64,000 nucleotides of DNA from the NCBI GenBank assembly GCA_949825065.1, contig OX463866.1, positions 2,728,409-2,792,408 on the forward strand, given 5' to 3'. How positions within the stretch are numbered: the stretch's first letter is position 1; every line of letters starts with the position of its first letter. The position numbers were made by a program, and so were the translations under genes. This DNA comes from Odontocerum albicorne (Eukaryota > Arthropoda > Insecta > Trichoptera > Odontoceridae). This document shows, piece by piece, positions 44,001 through 53,653 of the stretch. The notes under the pieces were generated by a model. It saw only the letters and a program-made list of their open reading frames with translations, was not told the DNA's origin and did not search any database.

Positions 44001-47000
44001 TTTTGATTGAGAGCGTCGAAGCAACGGGAACATGTCGTCAGATAACATATTTTGATTGCGAGCATAGAAGCAACGGGAACATTTGGGTTCAGATAACATG
44101 TTTTCGTTGAGAGCGTAGAAGCAACGGGAACATGAGGTCAGATAACATATATTTCGTAGAAACAAACAAACTACTTTTCTTGCGCTTCACTTATCTACAG
44201 AAGCTAGAATCGTGTCCAATTATAAATTATTTAGTAATACCTTTAGAATTTTTTTTAATTCATTTCTTTTATGCGTAGGATAAATTTTTAGCAGCGCAGG
44301 AAAGTAGAAGAGAAGCAGGAACGAAACTGATGAACTTGCAGAGAAGAGTGAAGGACATCCACGAAGAGATGCAGATCACGCCCAAGGGTGACCAGAAGTA
44401 TCTTAAACTGATCACTGATGAACATAACGTAAGTATAAATTTACGTATCTTAAACTGATCACTGATGAACATAACGTAAGTATAAATTTACGTACGAGGT
44501 TTGATAAAAAAATAACACTTTTCGTTTTTATTAATATTAATATTGTCCCCTTTAACCTTTTAAGTGCCGCAAGATATTAGTATGGCTGATCCCGGAGGAC
44601 TGTGAATTTTTTAGCAAAAATAAAACCTAATAGAATTATCTTTTTCGTATATATATTCAAAAGATATTACGAAGACTTGTAAGACCAAATATGTACAATA
44701 TGTGTCGTTTGTGCCGCCGTTCACTCAGAAAAACACAATATCAGGGTTGTCACAGATTATCACAGTAAATACGGAAACATACATTCATTGAATATTTGAT
44801 AGAATTTAAAGTATATGTAACACGGAAATATTAATTATTTTAATAATGCACGGAAAGTAAATAATGTAACTATAAAATCATTTCAAATTTCAACGGTTAA
44901 ATAAGTAAAACGCTTGCACTGACAATCCTCTATTAGATACACATGTCGACTGTCATGCCAAGCTTTAAAATAGATTCGATAATATCTGTAAACTGTAATA
45001 TTATAGTATTTATTCATCATCTCAATAGATGTCTCTATATGTTCCATATTTTAGATTATTCGAATTAGTACTAGACATTGGCTAGAAACAGGCATAAAGT
45101 TGAGCGATTTAATTAGCTAATTTTGTATGGACGGTCCCACAGCAGCAGAGAGCGAGTAAACTTGCTTATGGCACCTAACCGGTTAAAGTAGTCCCCATAG
45201 AAGTAAATACACTTTCGTAAACATTTTACAATTCGTAAAACATTTGTGGAACGTACTTTTTAGGATAGTCTACAGCTCACCTGGCGATTTTGCCTTTGGC
45301 TCTTCTATGGTCACAAAATGTTGTCCTTTCAATGTCCTCTGCATCTTCGGGAACAAGAAAAAATCACAGGGGGCTACATCTGGTGAATATGGTGGCTGCG
45401 GCATCATGACGGTGTTCGTTTTGACCAAAAATTCACTAATTATTAGTATTGCCAGTACTTTCACAAAACAATTCAAATGCAGCAAAAGTATCCTTTGACG
45501 CGACTAGATCGGAGTAGCCAATCGGCCCGAAGAAGAACTAATGTAAGGCTGAGTTGAAATCCCTTCAATAATTATTGACTCAATTATAAATAAACAGCTG
45601 TCTCAATAAATCAATGTTCTAATTGACGAAAGTCTACCGAACAACCTGTATGTCTGTTTCCAGTTGATAGTGGAGGAGCAGCATCTACGTAAAGAGTTTA
45701 CGGCCATTGAGAGAGAGGAAAGGGAACATTTCAACACCATGTCTGCAGCCGTCAAGCTGAGTCACGAACGGGAGAGAACCCACGCCGATAGGAACAAATA
45801 TTGGACTATCGTGGCTTCACTTGTTGGTAAGAATTCTTCATTTCCATGTTCAAACCTACCAGTAGTTCTTAACCTTTCCCTTCCTGAGCTAAAAAAATCC
45901 GCCCGTTCCGGTGCTGTGTATTCAATACACATCAATACACATGTAAAAATGAGCGATTTAAAATGGGAAAAATAAGAATATTCATAGCCAATCGCTTAAA
46001 TTAATTGAATTTGAAGTCAAAAGTGATAATAATTGAAATTTTATTGCTGAAAATATGAAAAAAAAACATCAGTCGACGTCCACAAAACGGGCGAAGCGAC
46101 CACTTTAAATGGATGCCCGAAAGCTACTGAATTGAGAGAAGCGAGCAAATTGAGATTCTACTTTTTGCGTTCCCATATACCAAATTAGAGTGAGAGTGAG
46201 ACGTGAACAGCGTCGCTTCCTCACACATATTAGTTTTTCAGAATGAATATACCTACGTCACACACTGGCACACGTTTGATTGTATTGGTGAATTTATTCC
46301 CGATTTTCACAAAATATCTCTGATGTGGCCGATAAGTGCTGATTATTATTAATATTATTTTTTCGTTCAATGCGTAAATGTACTACGGAGGAATACCTAA
46401 AATCTGAACCCAGTATTTATTATATTTATAGAGATTTTAAAGTGTTTAGAAGCAATGTGTACTAGTTACACATCACAGGGAAGGAAGGGTTAAAATACTT
46501 AATCAGTGACCAGCCCATCGTGTATCTGTTTCATTCACGTTTCACATTCAACCCGCGCCCTGTCGTCTACTATTTTGGTGTCGTAACCGAGTTGTAAGTA
46601 TTATGAAAAATAATATAAGTTTAATTTATCACTTGGAAGTTGAATCGAACGAAAAACCAGAAAACGTGTTTTCATTATTTTGTGGAAACGGAATATTTTT
46701 ACCCGTTTTCTTGAATTTACTGCAGGAATTTGTTATACCACACATTCGTGAGGAGTTTAGGGATGAAGAAGAGTTTTACTTCCAGCAAGATGGTGCACCT
46801 CCCCACTACTATCGTGATGTGATGTAAGGGTCAATTTTGATGTATATTTGCCAAACAGATGGATTTGATGTAGAGTTAGCATTGAATACCCCCCCCCTGT
46901 GCTCCTCAGACCCCACGTCAATCGACTCATCAAAGATAAAATTTATGACACAAAAAGTCAACGAATTGAGAGTAGCCATTGAAAGATAATGCGCCCAAAT

Positions 47001-49578
47001 ACCAAAACAAATGATTAATAATGTTAGCGATTCTACATTATCAGCAGTGCATGTACCAGAATGGCCATCAATTTAAGGGAGTATTCTACTCTAGAGGCGT
47101 GAATTTTGGGCGTTTTTTCAGACTAAATAAAAAAATAACAAAAGATATTTTTCCAATACATTGTTTTTACAGTTTGTTTATTGATGATTTGAGAATGTAC
47201 AAAAATTAAAAAAAAAAAAATTGAAAATTCAAGATGTTATCTGCTGTGCTTGTCGTAAAAAAAAAAAAAGGGGGTGAGCTGGTCGACATGATTGGAGCCC
47301 TTTCGCAAATCTGAAACCAAAATCATACTCAGTTTCTTGATAAGAAATAATGTCGTTATAGTTGGTACCAAAGACAGAAAAAATCAAGAAAAATCGTAAA
47401 ATGGCGGCTGTCTGAAAATTTTTAATTTTTTTACCCTTTTTTTCAAATATTAAATTTTAAAGAAAAATAGTAAAATATATAGTTTTGAAATTTTCCAAGG
47501 TAGGGACGATATAAAAACATTTATCAAAGTTTCATACCAAATTTGAAGGCAATCTGTTGGATAGAACTTGAGATTTTATGTCGACCAGGCCAGAAAAAAG
47601 TAGTTTCGAGAAAAACGCTTTTAAAGTTTTGAGATGATTGTCCGAGTCATTCGGGTGCGGCGTAATTGCTGCCTCATTTATAGCTATAACTTCGTAAATA
47701 TTGAGAATTTTTAAATTTCCTTTTGAGACCATATTTTTAAAGGTCTAAATTTTAAGAATATGCAAAAAACAAAAAAAAAAACGATTTTTTCAAATTTCTA
47801 GAGTAGAATACTCCCTTAAGCACTTGCGATAACAAAATATTCTACATCAGTCTACTTTAATTTGAAGTTTAAATCTTAGATACACCTTAATAAATACCAA
47901 AACTATAATAATTCAAATTGTGTATATTTTGTGTTGGGACACACGATGTATTAAGCAGTTTGTTCCGAGATTCCAAAACTCAAATAGCTCATTGCATTTT
48001 AATTTTCAGGCACTGCCCTCGGTGTGTTCGGTTCCACGCTCAACAACCGAATGAAGATGGCCGAGTTCCGAGAGATGCTTACCGAACAGGTGGAGAGATC
48101 CAACAACATGCTTATGACAGTCGGAGCACCGGGCGCGGCCATGATAAACCGAGGAAGTGGTGCTGGTTCGGGCTCGATGCCTGCAGCTGAGATGGAAAAG
48201 CATAGACAACAACTTAGAGATGTGGAAATGAGAGTTGCAGCCATAGCTAATAATCAAGGGACAATACTTGGTGAGCATAAATTCATATTACAAATTACAC
48301 TATCACTAAAAACAATCCGTTTTAATTTGCGCGGTACTGTTCAACAGCTGGGAATATCGTGACCATTTTTTCTTACTATAAAAATATCAGTCAAGTCGAC
48401 ATATTTTCATAATATTTAAACAATAATTATAAATGATAAAATTAATGAAAAAACATGTACTAGGGGCAGCCAACACGTACGAATAAAAATAAAACACTTT
48501 ATCAGATAAGAAAGAATAATAATAAACAGGGATATTAAAGCGTCTTTCAAATTGAGCGTTTTTTTAAATTCTTGGATAAAACACAGATGGCGTCGCGAAC
48601 TTGCCTGGGTCTTGTAACGTTTGAGAAGTGTAATGTATGACATTTATAAAAATGGAGTCGTATACAATACAACAACGCGTTCAAATTGTTGAATTATTTT
48701 ATGTATCGTAATCTCCGGAAACGGTGATGTTAATTGCCCCCACCAAGATCACGTGATCTGACACCGTTGGACTATTTTTTCTGAGGTTACGTGAAAAGCT
48801 AGGCCTATAATGATGCTCCCGCGATCAATTCCTGAGCTGAACGATGAAATTATTCGCGTTATTGGTGAGTTAAAACCGCAATTATGCCAAAATGTCGTCG
48901 GAAAATTTGATAAAAGAGTGGACATCTGTGGAGCTGCAAGAGGTTGGACATTTGGCGGATATTGTTTTTTGTGTTTAAATGTCGCACATTATACTTCGAT
49001 GACCGATAAAACGTTTTTTTGAAATCAAAGCAAATTGTATGTTTTATTCAAGAATTTAAAACATTTGAATTTAAAAAACCGCTCAATTTAAAAGACCCTT
49101 TTAAAGGGTCTTAGGATGTGTGTCAAGATAGGACAGTCTGGTGCTCTCTCTCAACCCATCTAGTATTTTTAATATCTTAATGTAACCCTGCACTCACTAA
49201 CCTTGGAGATACCTGCAAAAGGGCGTAGAAGAGTTGGCAAACTGAACTTGATTAAAATGGAATGGAATGTAATTGACAGATCTCGTGACAAATTTCTTAT
49301 TTCTTTTTTCAGAACACATGCGAAAGGCGGATAAAATAGTCAATGTGCAACTCGAAGACATCAAACGTCTGGTTATGGCTTCGATGGCATCTAGCGCCAA
49401 GTCCGACAAGGCTTTAAAGGAAGCCCTCAAGAAGGCCTCTGTCTCCACGGACAACTCTGACCTCGGCTCTCAGACCCTGGTCCAAAAAATTCAGGACAAT
49501 GAGGAATATGTCAAGATGAGCTTTTTCGTGGCCATTGTCCTTTTAGCTATTTACGGAATCATGGGAAAGATGAGTTAA
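40723..49578 (+). CDS. CCDC51: CCDC51 / MITOK mitochondrial potassium channel subunit (5 exons, complete)
   Basis: Join of 40723-41016, 44279-44428, 45664-45826, 48010-48270 and 49313-49578 gives 377 residues plus TAA. CCDC51 is an inner-membrane protein that forms the pore of the mitochondrial ATP-sensitive K+ channel with the ABCB8 regulator. Against the human protein (about 410 residues, from memory) the diagnostic stretch is shared: YEKFTGVDEI, a coiled coil about residues 85-190, EEQHLRKEF, FNTMSAAVKLSHERERTHADR, then TM1 (about 195-213, YWTIVASLVG to GVFGSTL). TM2 is at the extreme C-terminus (about 358-374). The N-terminus MARRIVGFFKNIKG is basic and could be a mitochondrial presequence, shorter than in human. 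An in-frame TGA lies 12 nt before the ATG. All junctions are GT-AG and phases agree. The introns are transposon-rich. Confidence 0.93.
41095..41140 (-). mobile_element. Retrotransposon 3' end scrap
   Basis: CATACCATCACGCCATTTCC then CTGTCAGGGTAGGCAGAGAG, as at 1296 and 61055. Confidence 0.55.
41141..42330 (+). mobile_element. Family A retrotransposon 3' part with nested TTAA element, CCDC51 intron 1
   Basis: 41141-41365 is the reverse-transcriptase tail (TTATATAATATCCTTAACTG, CTTATCTTGCCGAAAATTTT), split at TTAA, resumed at 41995 (GAAGTGACTGAAAAAACTCT) and ended by the 3' UTR and GCTAAATAAAT. Confidence 0.83.
41370..41990. mobile_element. piggyBac-like MITE P1 (621 bp)
   Basis: TTAA on both sides (41366-41369, 41991-41994). 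Ends CCCTTCCCTTATGGTGA and CACAGGGAAGGAAAGG. It sits at the same TTAA of the host retrotransposon as the copy at 18293. Confidence 0.87.
42331..42757. other. CCDC51 intron 1, unassigned
   Basis: No repeat recognised; includes an A13 run at 42668. Confidence 0.3.
42758..42842 (+). mobile_element. tRNA-like sequence / SINE head
   Basis: Perfect pol III boxes: A box TGGCCTAGTTGG (42765-42776) and B box GGTTCAAATCC (42809-42819), 32 bp apart as in a tRNA. The T arm pairs (GTGGG/CCTGC with wobbles), but the acceptor stem pairs at only about four of seven positions and the anticodon stem is poor. A short A8 run follows. I read it as a tRNA pseudogene or SINE head. Confidence 0.65.
42881..43098. 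mobile_element. piggyBac-like MITE P1, left half, passing into a minisatellite
   Basis: CCTTTTCCTTCCTGTGC, TCAATACACATGTAAAAATG and GAATTTGAAGTCAAAAGTGA match the P1 copy at 45873 in order. At 43098 (ACAAAACGTGCGAC) the match ends and the 49-bp repeat starts. Confidence 0.8.
43099..43830. repeat. 49-bp minisatellite in CCDC51 intron 1
   Basis: About 15 units of GAGAGCGTAGAAGCAACGGG AACATGTGGTCAGATAACAT ATTTTGATT with point changes and small deletions (CATATTTT / ATATTTT; ATTTGGGTTC). Frames through it are repetitive and not credible as protein. Confidence 0.93.
43633..44290. repeat. 329-bp tandem duplication spanning the exon 2 acceptor
   Basis: 43633-43961 and 43962-44290 appear identical. 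Each contains four minisatellite units, 130 bp of unique intron, the pyrimidine tract TTTCTTTTATGCGTAG and the first 12 bases of exon 2. The first copy therefore holds a decoy splice acceptor (AG at 43948-43949). Confidence 0.95.
44279..44428 (+). CDS. CCDC51: CCDC51 exon 2 (splice sites duplicated on both sides)
   Basis: 150 nt, residues 99-148 (DKFLAAQESRREAG to LKLITDEHN), phase 0 at both ends. I chose the acceptor after TTTTATGCGTAG at 44278 because it has the pyrimidine-rich tract and gives exactly the coiled-coil spacing of the human protein. The alternative AG at 44298-44299 would drop seven residues. The acceptor and first 12 exon bases recur 329 bp upstream; the exon end and donor recur 47 bp downstream. 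Confidence 0.88.
44382..44492. repeat. 47-bp tandem duplication spanning the exon 2 donor
   Basis: GTATCTTAAACTGATCACTG through CATAACGTAAGTATAAATTTAC is present twice in a row (first unit 44398-44444, second 44445-44491). Both copies contain the donor AAC/GTAAGT, at 44429 and 44476. Use of the second would add 47 nt and meet an in-frame stop. Confidence 0.95.
44492..45530 (-). mobile_element. Mariner remnant in CCDC51 intron 2, interrupted
   Basis: Starts with TACGAGGTTTGATAAAAAAA, an end of the usual mariner type. Minus-strand frame 45485-45270 reads [20 protein letters not shown] and KGQHFVTIEE (third Asp region). A TTAA element is inserted at 44556-45182. The right end is not identified. 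Confidence 0.8.
44556..45182. mobile_element. piggyBac-like MITE P2 (627 bp)
   Basis: TTAA on both sides (44552-44555, 45183-45186). Ends CCTTTTAAGTGCCGCAAG and CTTATGGCACCTAACCGG. Shares AGTATGGC.GATCCC and AATAGATGTCTCTATATGTT with 33596-34411. Confidence 0.86.
45664..45826 (+). CDS. CCDC51: CCDC51 exon 3
   Basis: 163 nt after TTTCCAG, residues 149-202 plus the first base of Gly203, donor GTAAGA at 45827. It carries the family signature FNTMSAAVKLSHERERT and the start of TM1 (YWTIVASLV). Confidence 0.94.
45873..46489. mobile_element. piggyBac-like MITE P1 in CCDC51 intron 3 (617 bp)
   Basis: TTAA on both sides (45869-45872, 46490-46493). Ends CCTTTCCCTTCCTGAG and CACAGGGAAGGAAGGG. Starts only 42 bp after exon 3. 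Confidence 0.88.
46590..47945 (+). mobile_element. Tc1/mariner-superfamily family J copy, interrupted
   Basis: Plus-strand reading FLNLLQEFVIPHIREEFRDE and FQQDGAPPHYYRDVM (second Asp region), then decayed sequence to CCAGAATGGCCATCAATTT. It resumes after 47819 with GCACTTGCGATAACAAAAT and ends near TTGTGTTGGGACACAC. Same family as 25168-25706. Confidence 0.8.
47077..47815. mobile_element. TTAA-flanked inverted-repeat element (739 bp)
   Basis: TTAA at 47073-47076 and 47816-47819. Terminal inverted repeats GGGAGTATTCTACTCTAGA and complement. Contains long A runs but no transposase. TTAA duplication points to piggyBac-type mobilisation. Confidence 0.82.
48010..48270 (+). CDS. CCDC51: CCDC51 exon 4
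   Basis: 261 nt after TTTTCAG, completing Gly203, then TALGVFGSTLNNRMKMAEFR and a Gly/Ser-rich linker (about residues 240-255) to a second short coiled coil. Donor GTGAGC at 48271; the last base starts a split Glu codon. Confidence 0.93.
48537..49100 (+). mobile_element. Family H element in CCDC51 intron 4, internally deleted
   Basis: Ends AAAGCGTCTTTCAAATTGAG and its complement near 49100. Contains the 5' leader TTCTTGGATAAAACACAGAT and the C-terminal transposase part (LTPLDYFF.., EIIRVIGELKPQLCQNVVGK). The middle is missing. Confidence 0.83.
49313..49578 (+). CDS. CCDC51: CCDC51 exon 5 and stop
   Basis: 266 nt after TTTTTTCAG, residues 290-377, TAA at 49576-49578. It begins EHMRKADKIVNVQLEDIKRL and ends in a hydrophobic segment (MSFFVAIVLLAIYGIMG) followed by KMS, matching the C-terminal second membrane helix of the family. 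Confidence 0.93.
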
Positions 49579-49790
49579 AAGTGAGATTTTTTTCGTCTTG
49601 TATCACTCGTTACTTGTAACATTGCTAAAGAGATCAATTTTTATAGAAACAAAAGTAACTTTTATAAATTTTGAGATGCTGAATATGAAAAACAACGTTA
49701 AATTTTGGTTATTTATTGTTTTTACGTTACGCCAAGGTGGCCCATAAGTCGAACACCAATAATAATTTACTATATCTTATTCTTCCTCTT
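49579..49790 (+). other. Likely CCDC51 3' UTR / downstream flank
   Basis: Unique sequence between the stop codon and the next retrotransposon. No canonical AATAAA seen. Confidence 0.4.
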
Positions 49791-49794
49791 CTTT

Positions 49795-50200
49795 TAGGCC
49801 TGTTGGCCTGTTATGGTCCTGCATCATCGTTTCCCTCTTGTGACGTCGACTGCCAGCTGTCTTTCCATCTTTTCGGAGGTCATCCTGGAGGTCTGCTTGC
49901 TTGGGGGATACTGTCCCTGGCCATTCTTACGGCTCTTGGTTCCGCCATTCTGGATACATGTTCGTTCCAGAACCTTCTTCTTTGTCGTCCCCATCTGACA
50001 ATATCTTCAACTTCGCACATCCTTCGGATTACTGTGTTTCGTACTCTATCACGAAGGGTTTTGCCAGCGATACTCCTGAGTTCCTTAATTTCGCTGGTTC
50101 GAAGGAGATTTTTGTTTCTGACAGTGTCGGCTCTGGACTTTTTGCTGTATGTCATTATGGGGCGGACACAGGTCTTGTATCATATATCCTCACCTTGCTT
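49795..50200 (-). mobile_element. RTE-like retrotransposon C-terminal fragment (copy 2)
   Basis: Frame 50155-49880 on the minus strand reads RNKNLLRTSEIKELRSIAGK, CEVEDIVRWGRQRRRFWNEH. Nearly the same sequence and end points as 24025-24430. Confidence 0.85.
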
Positions 50201-50586
50201 TGGATGTTCATATACTTGTTTTTCCAGATAGTGTTCTTTAAACATCCGGAAATAGCTGCGGCCTTTTGTGATTGTTCATTTCAATCTACTATATAATTTG
50301 CCTAATAATGTGAACCCGAAAATTAAAAAAAAAAAACATACTGTGACTACGAAGTGAAAATGAAACAAAACATATGTGCAGAAGCTTCTGTGTATTGTAA
50401 GTATTCCAATTTTCTAAAAATCCATAACTTATTTGAGTTCTGATTCAATTGACGATACAAACTGAATCGCTCAATGAATTAACACCTTCAGGTATGCCAC
50501 TTTACAAGCTAAACCTTAATATATGAAGTATCGTTATTGTATTAAGAAATTTAAATACCAAACATGGCCTTTGCAACGGATCTCGG
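50201..50586. other. AT-rich spacer
   Basis: Nothing recognised. Confidence 0.3.
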
Positions 50587-51258
50587 TTGATTATCAAAGA
50601 GCGTCTTCAAAATGTTTGTCTAAGATTTATTTTCAACCTACGAAAGTACAATCATATAACTTCATACCAGAAGGCATTGAACTGGTTGAATGTTAGAAAT
50701 AGACGCCAAATTCACAAACTGTCTCTATTGTATAATATCCTTAACTGTCCCGCCGCACCCTCTTATCTCGCGGAAAATTTTCAGCCTTTTTCCAATCATG
50801 GATTAGCGCTACGCTCAAACAGAGATTGTCTATTGGCCTTTCCAGTTCAGCGCTCCTCTGTTTTTACACGTCCTTTATTGTCTACGCAGTGAGACTCTGG
50901 AATCAGTTACAAACCAATATAAGACTCGCTCCATCCTTGGCAATGCTTTAAGAAGCGACTGAAAAAACTCTTAATTTCTAGTCAGTAAAATAACGTGTTT
51001 CATTCCTGATTTTTCTTTTCCTTTCCTCTCCACCATCCCTTCCTTTTATTTTGATTGATGATATCTCACTTTATATGAAAAAGAATGTTCGGGTGATTGT
51101 CCGTCTTTGTGGGGTCCGTGGGCATATGCTCACGTATGTGTTTATGGATTTCGTGGGGATGGATAGTCATTTGAATGATTTATGCGACCACGTAACTTGC
51201 TTAATTTACTTTTGTCTGGTTGTTTGGAAGAGATTGCCGCCTGTTAAATAAATAAAGA
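50587..51258 (+). mobile_element. Family A retrotransposon 3' end, uninterrupted
   Basis: Frame 50587-50892: [57 protein letters not shown]. The 3' UTR follows, with the empty TTAA site GCTTTAAGAAG, and it ends CCTGTTAAATAAATAAA. Confidence 0.85.
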
Positions 51259-51294
51259 GCTGAAGTCAAATTTAACTATTGTCAAGGTGCTGAC

Positions 51295-51590
51295 GAAAAT
51301 ATCCCATCCCTAGCCAATGCAGACTAACGTAGTGACTTTTGACAAACGTCGCCAAATGTTGTTTGATTTTAACAAACTGACATATTTTTGCTAATTTGTA
51401 ACAAGATGTATTAATTTGTCATTATTGTTAGTTTTATGTAATGTATTTACCTAAATAACTTGCTATTTATTAGAATCGAGGCTTATATTAAAGTTGATAA
51501 AATAATTAAAATTACTGAACGTCGTTACAAGGTTGTATTGGGGCAAATTTGTGAACTGTCACAGGGACCATGCTACATTTTCTTTAGTAT
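51295..51590. mobile_element. Family G inverted-repeat element, right part
   Basis: ATCCCTAGCCAATGCAGACT to GTGAACTGTCACAGGGACCA matches 15295-15572; left arm missing. Confidence 0.7.
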
Positions 51591-51619
51591 AGTTATTGTT
51601 TTCGCACATCCTTGGATGA

Positions 51620-51750
51620 GTTTTTCAGCTAGTAATAATAATAATGAAAGGACTGTTTATATAGCGCTGTTTAGAGGACAGACTCCTCAAGGGACCTCTA
51701 ACTCAAGATTCGAACCCACTAATCTTGACAGATTAAAAGCATTATAAAAC
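51620..51750 (-). mobile_element. tRNA-like SINE, family S2 (copy 2)
   Basis: Minus strand contains GTGGGTTCGAATCTTGAG (B box) followed by CCTTGAGGAGTCTGTCCTCT and AACAGCGCTATATAAACAG, as at 15640-15790. Confidence 0.5.
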
Positions 51751-52560
51751 TAAAAACTACTTTAGTGTACGAATAAGAAGATGGTGGCTGCGGCCATTAG
51801 ATTAGAATCATCCCCCGCATCTGTTTATGTTTAGAAAAATATATTTGGTAAGAAAACCGCAGAAAATTTATCAAGGGAAGACAAACTTTAATGAAACCTT
51901 TGTTTATCTTCCGATATGAATTGTCTTGAACCGGAAACTAATCCGTAATTTGACTGTTGTTCTTATATTCAGCGACTCAAAATCTATAAAATAAAAGTAC
52001 TTTCGTTTTTGTAAGTAACAAAACTTAAAAATGTATAAAAGCAGTGTTATTCATTTAGGCTGGAATTGAAACTATGCCAGAGCTGTTCCTACTTTATCAA
52101 TCAATCAATCAATCAATCCCTTATCCAGCCTTGGTTTTATCAAAGAAACATAAGCTGTACGAATTAAAAAAAAAAAAACGGGATTTATTTTTGATAATTT
52201 ATTTTTATCTAGAAATTGTTTATTATATATTTTTTTGTGTCACGTCCCAATTATCACAGCATATTTGATAAAAGTGAGAATGGATAAATTGTGTAAATAC
52301 TGTAGAAGTTCATGTATTAGAACGATAATTCGTACTTTCGTAATAAATTTTACTGTTAATGAAAAAAAAACGGTAACGATTATACGAATAATTTGATTTA
52401 TTTTATTATTAAATGCAATATTGAGACATAATAAAAAATATCAGTTTTTTATCAACCATTCTAAAAAGTTACTCAAATAAAAATTTCGTGACTATAAATA
52501 AATACAACTCGTCACATAAACTATAAACATGTACATTAATCATATCTTTTTCTTTCGATG
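51751..52560. other. AT-rich spacer
   Basis: (TCAA)n at 52099-52117 and several A/T runs; no gene seen. Confidence 0.3.
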
Positions 52561-53225
52561 GTCTTACAGCCCATATCAAGCTTAGACCTCCGTCAATCTT
52601 CGCCTTCAACTCCTCCTGTCCTCCGCCACGACCCTCCAATCCTGCGCCTGTAGCAGCCGGGTTGCGTCCCTCTCAACTTCGTCATCCCATCGCAGCCTTG
52701 GCCTGCCCACTCTCCTTCTCTCACCCGGGTGTCCTTCCAGGATTCTTTTGGGTGCTCGTGATGACGGCATTCTCGGCCCATCTCAATCTGCTCAGTCTGA
52801 AATGTACAGATCGCCTGGGAGCTTTGTAGATATTATACAGCTCGTCGTTGTATCGTATTCCAGCCAGGTTTCGCCGTCATTCACGGGGCCCAGGATCTTA
52901 CGTAGTACTCTTCTCTCGAAGGTATCCAGCAACTCTGCGGATTTAGCTGTCCGTGTCCATGCTTCGCATCCATATGCCACCACTGTTCTAATAATTGTTT
53001 TGTACAGGGTGACTTTGGTTTTTCTATGGACACTTCTGGACTTGAACACCGGCAGTAGGGAGAAGAATGTTTTGTTCCCTGTTGTGATTCTTCTCTTAAT
53101 CTCAGCATGCTCCTCGTTTTCCTTCATTATAGTTAGGTGGACTCCACCTAACTATAATGAAGGAAAACGAGGTGAACCCAGGTAGGTGGACTCAAAGTCA
53201 TATTCATCCTTGAATCTAATGTTAC
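52561..53225 (-). mobile_element. RTE-like retrotransposon fragment with inversion
   Basis: Frame 53127-52792 on the minus strand reads EIKRRITTGNKTFFSLLPVF, VTLYKTIIRTVVAYGCEAWT, LLDTFERRVLRKILGPV. Downstream (lower coordinates) RLRWAENAV-type and GRPRLRWDDEV-type sequence continues to about 52600. The upstream motif FESTYLG at 53190 is separated from it by a palindrome. Confidence 0.85.
53112..53172. repeat. Perfect 61-bp palindrome
   Basis: Arms 53112-53141 and 53143-53172 are exact complements over 30 bp (outermost CCTCGTTTTCCTTC, innermost GTTAGGTGGA) around a single C. The left arm is retrotransposon coding sequence; the right arm is its inverted copy. Confidence 0.97.
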
Positions 53226-53653
53226 CTTGTGGACCATTGTCTGTTCTCTTACAATAATCATATACAAAAGAATATTAAAAAGCAAGACACACTTGCATAA
53301 CACCCATCACATATATAATACAAACTTAAGACAGGTCAAGGCTCAGGCAATCAAAGACCCGTAACATACAAAAAGAAAGAAAAAAATATCTATACACACC
53401 ATCAATCTACTTCAATATATAAAAAAAAAACACGTGGATATTTTCAACATTACAGATATCACGAAAAGTTTGAGAGAAACAAAATCAACGAAAGTCACGT
53501 TACGGCGTCGAATATATGGTTTAGACCAACGAAACAGGTCTCTCTAAGAAAACTTTTTAAGTTATTAAGATTATTAGCAAATATGTCCGAGACTGCAGCA
53601 TATGATAGTCATTGCCCAATCGACGTAATCTGGGTACGGGAGAATTTGAGTAA
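53226..53653. other. AT-rich spacer
   Basis: Nothing recognised. Confidence 0.3.

Noticed and set aside
43099..44165. Frames with Cys-rich repeats and a CRISPR-like look of regular repeats.
   Set aside because: It is a head-to-tail minisatellite without unique spacers, inside a spliced animal gene; the frames are not conserved between units.
44292..44299. Alternative acceptors (AG at 44291, 44294 and 44299) for CCDC51 exon 2.
   Set aside because: The first two put the exon out of frame with an early stop, and the third drops seven residues. The acceptor at 44278 gives the family spacing and has the best pyrimidine tract.
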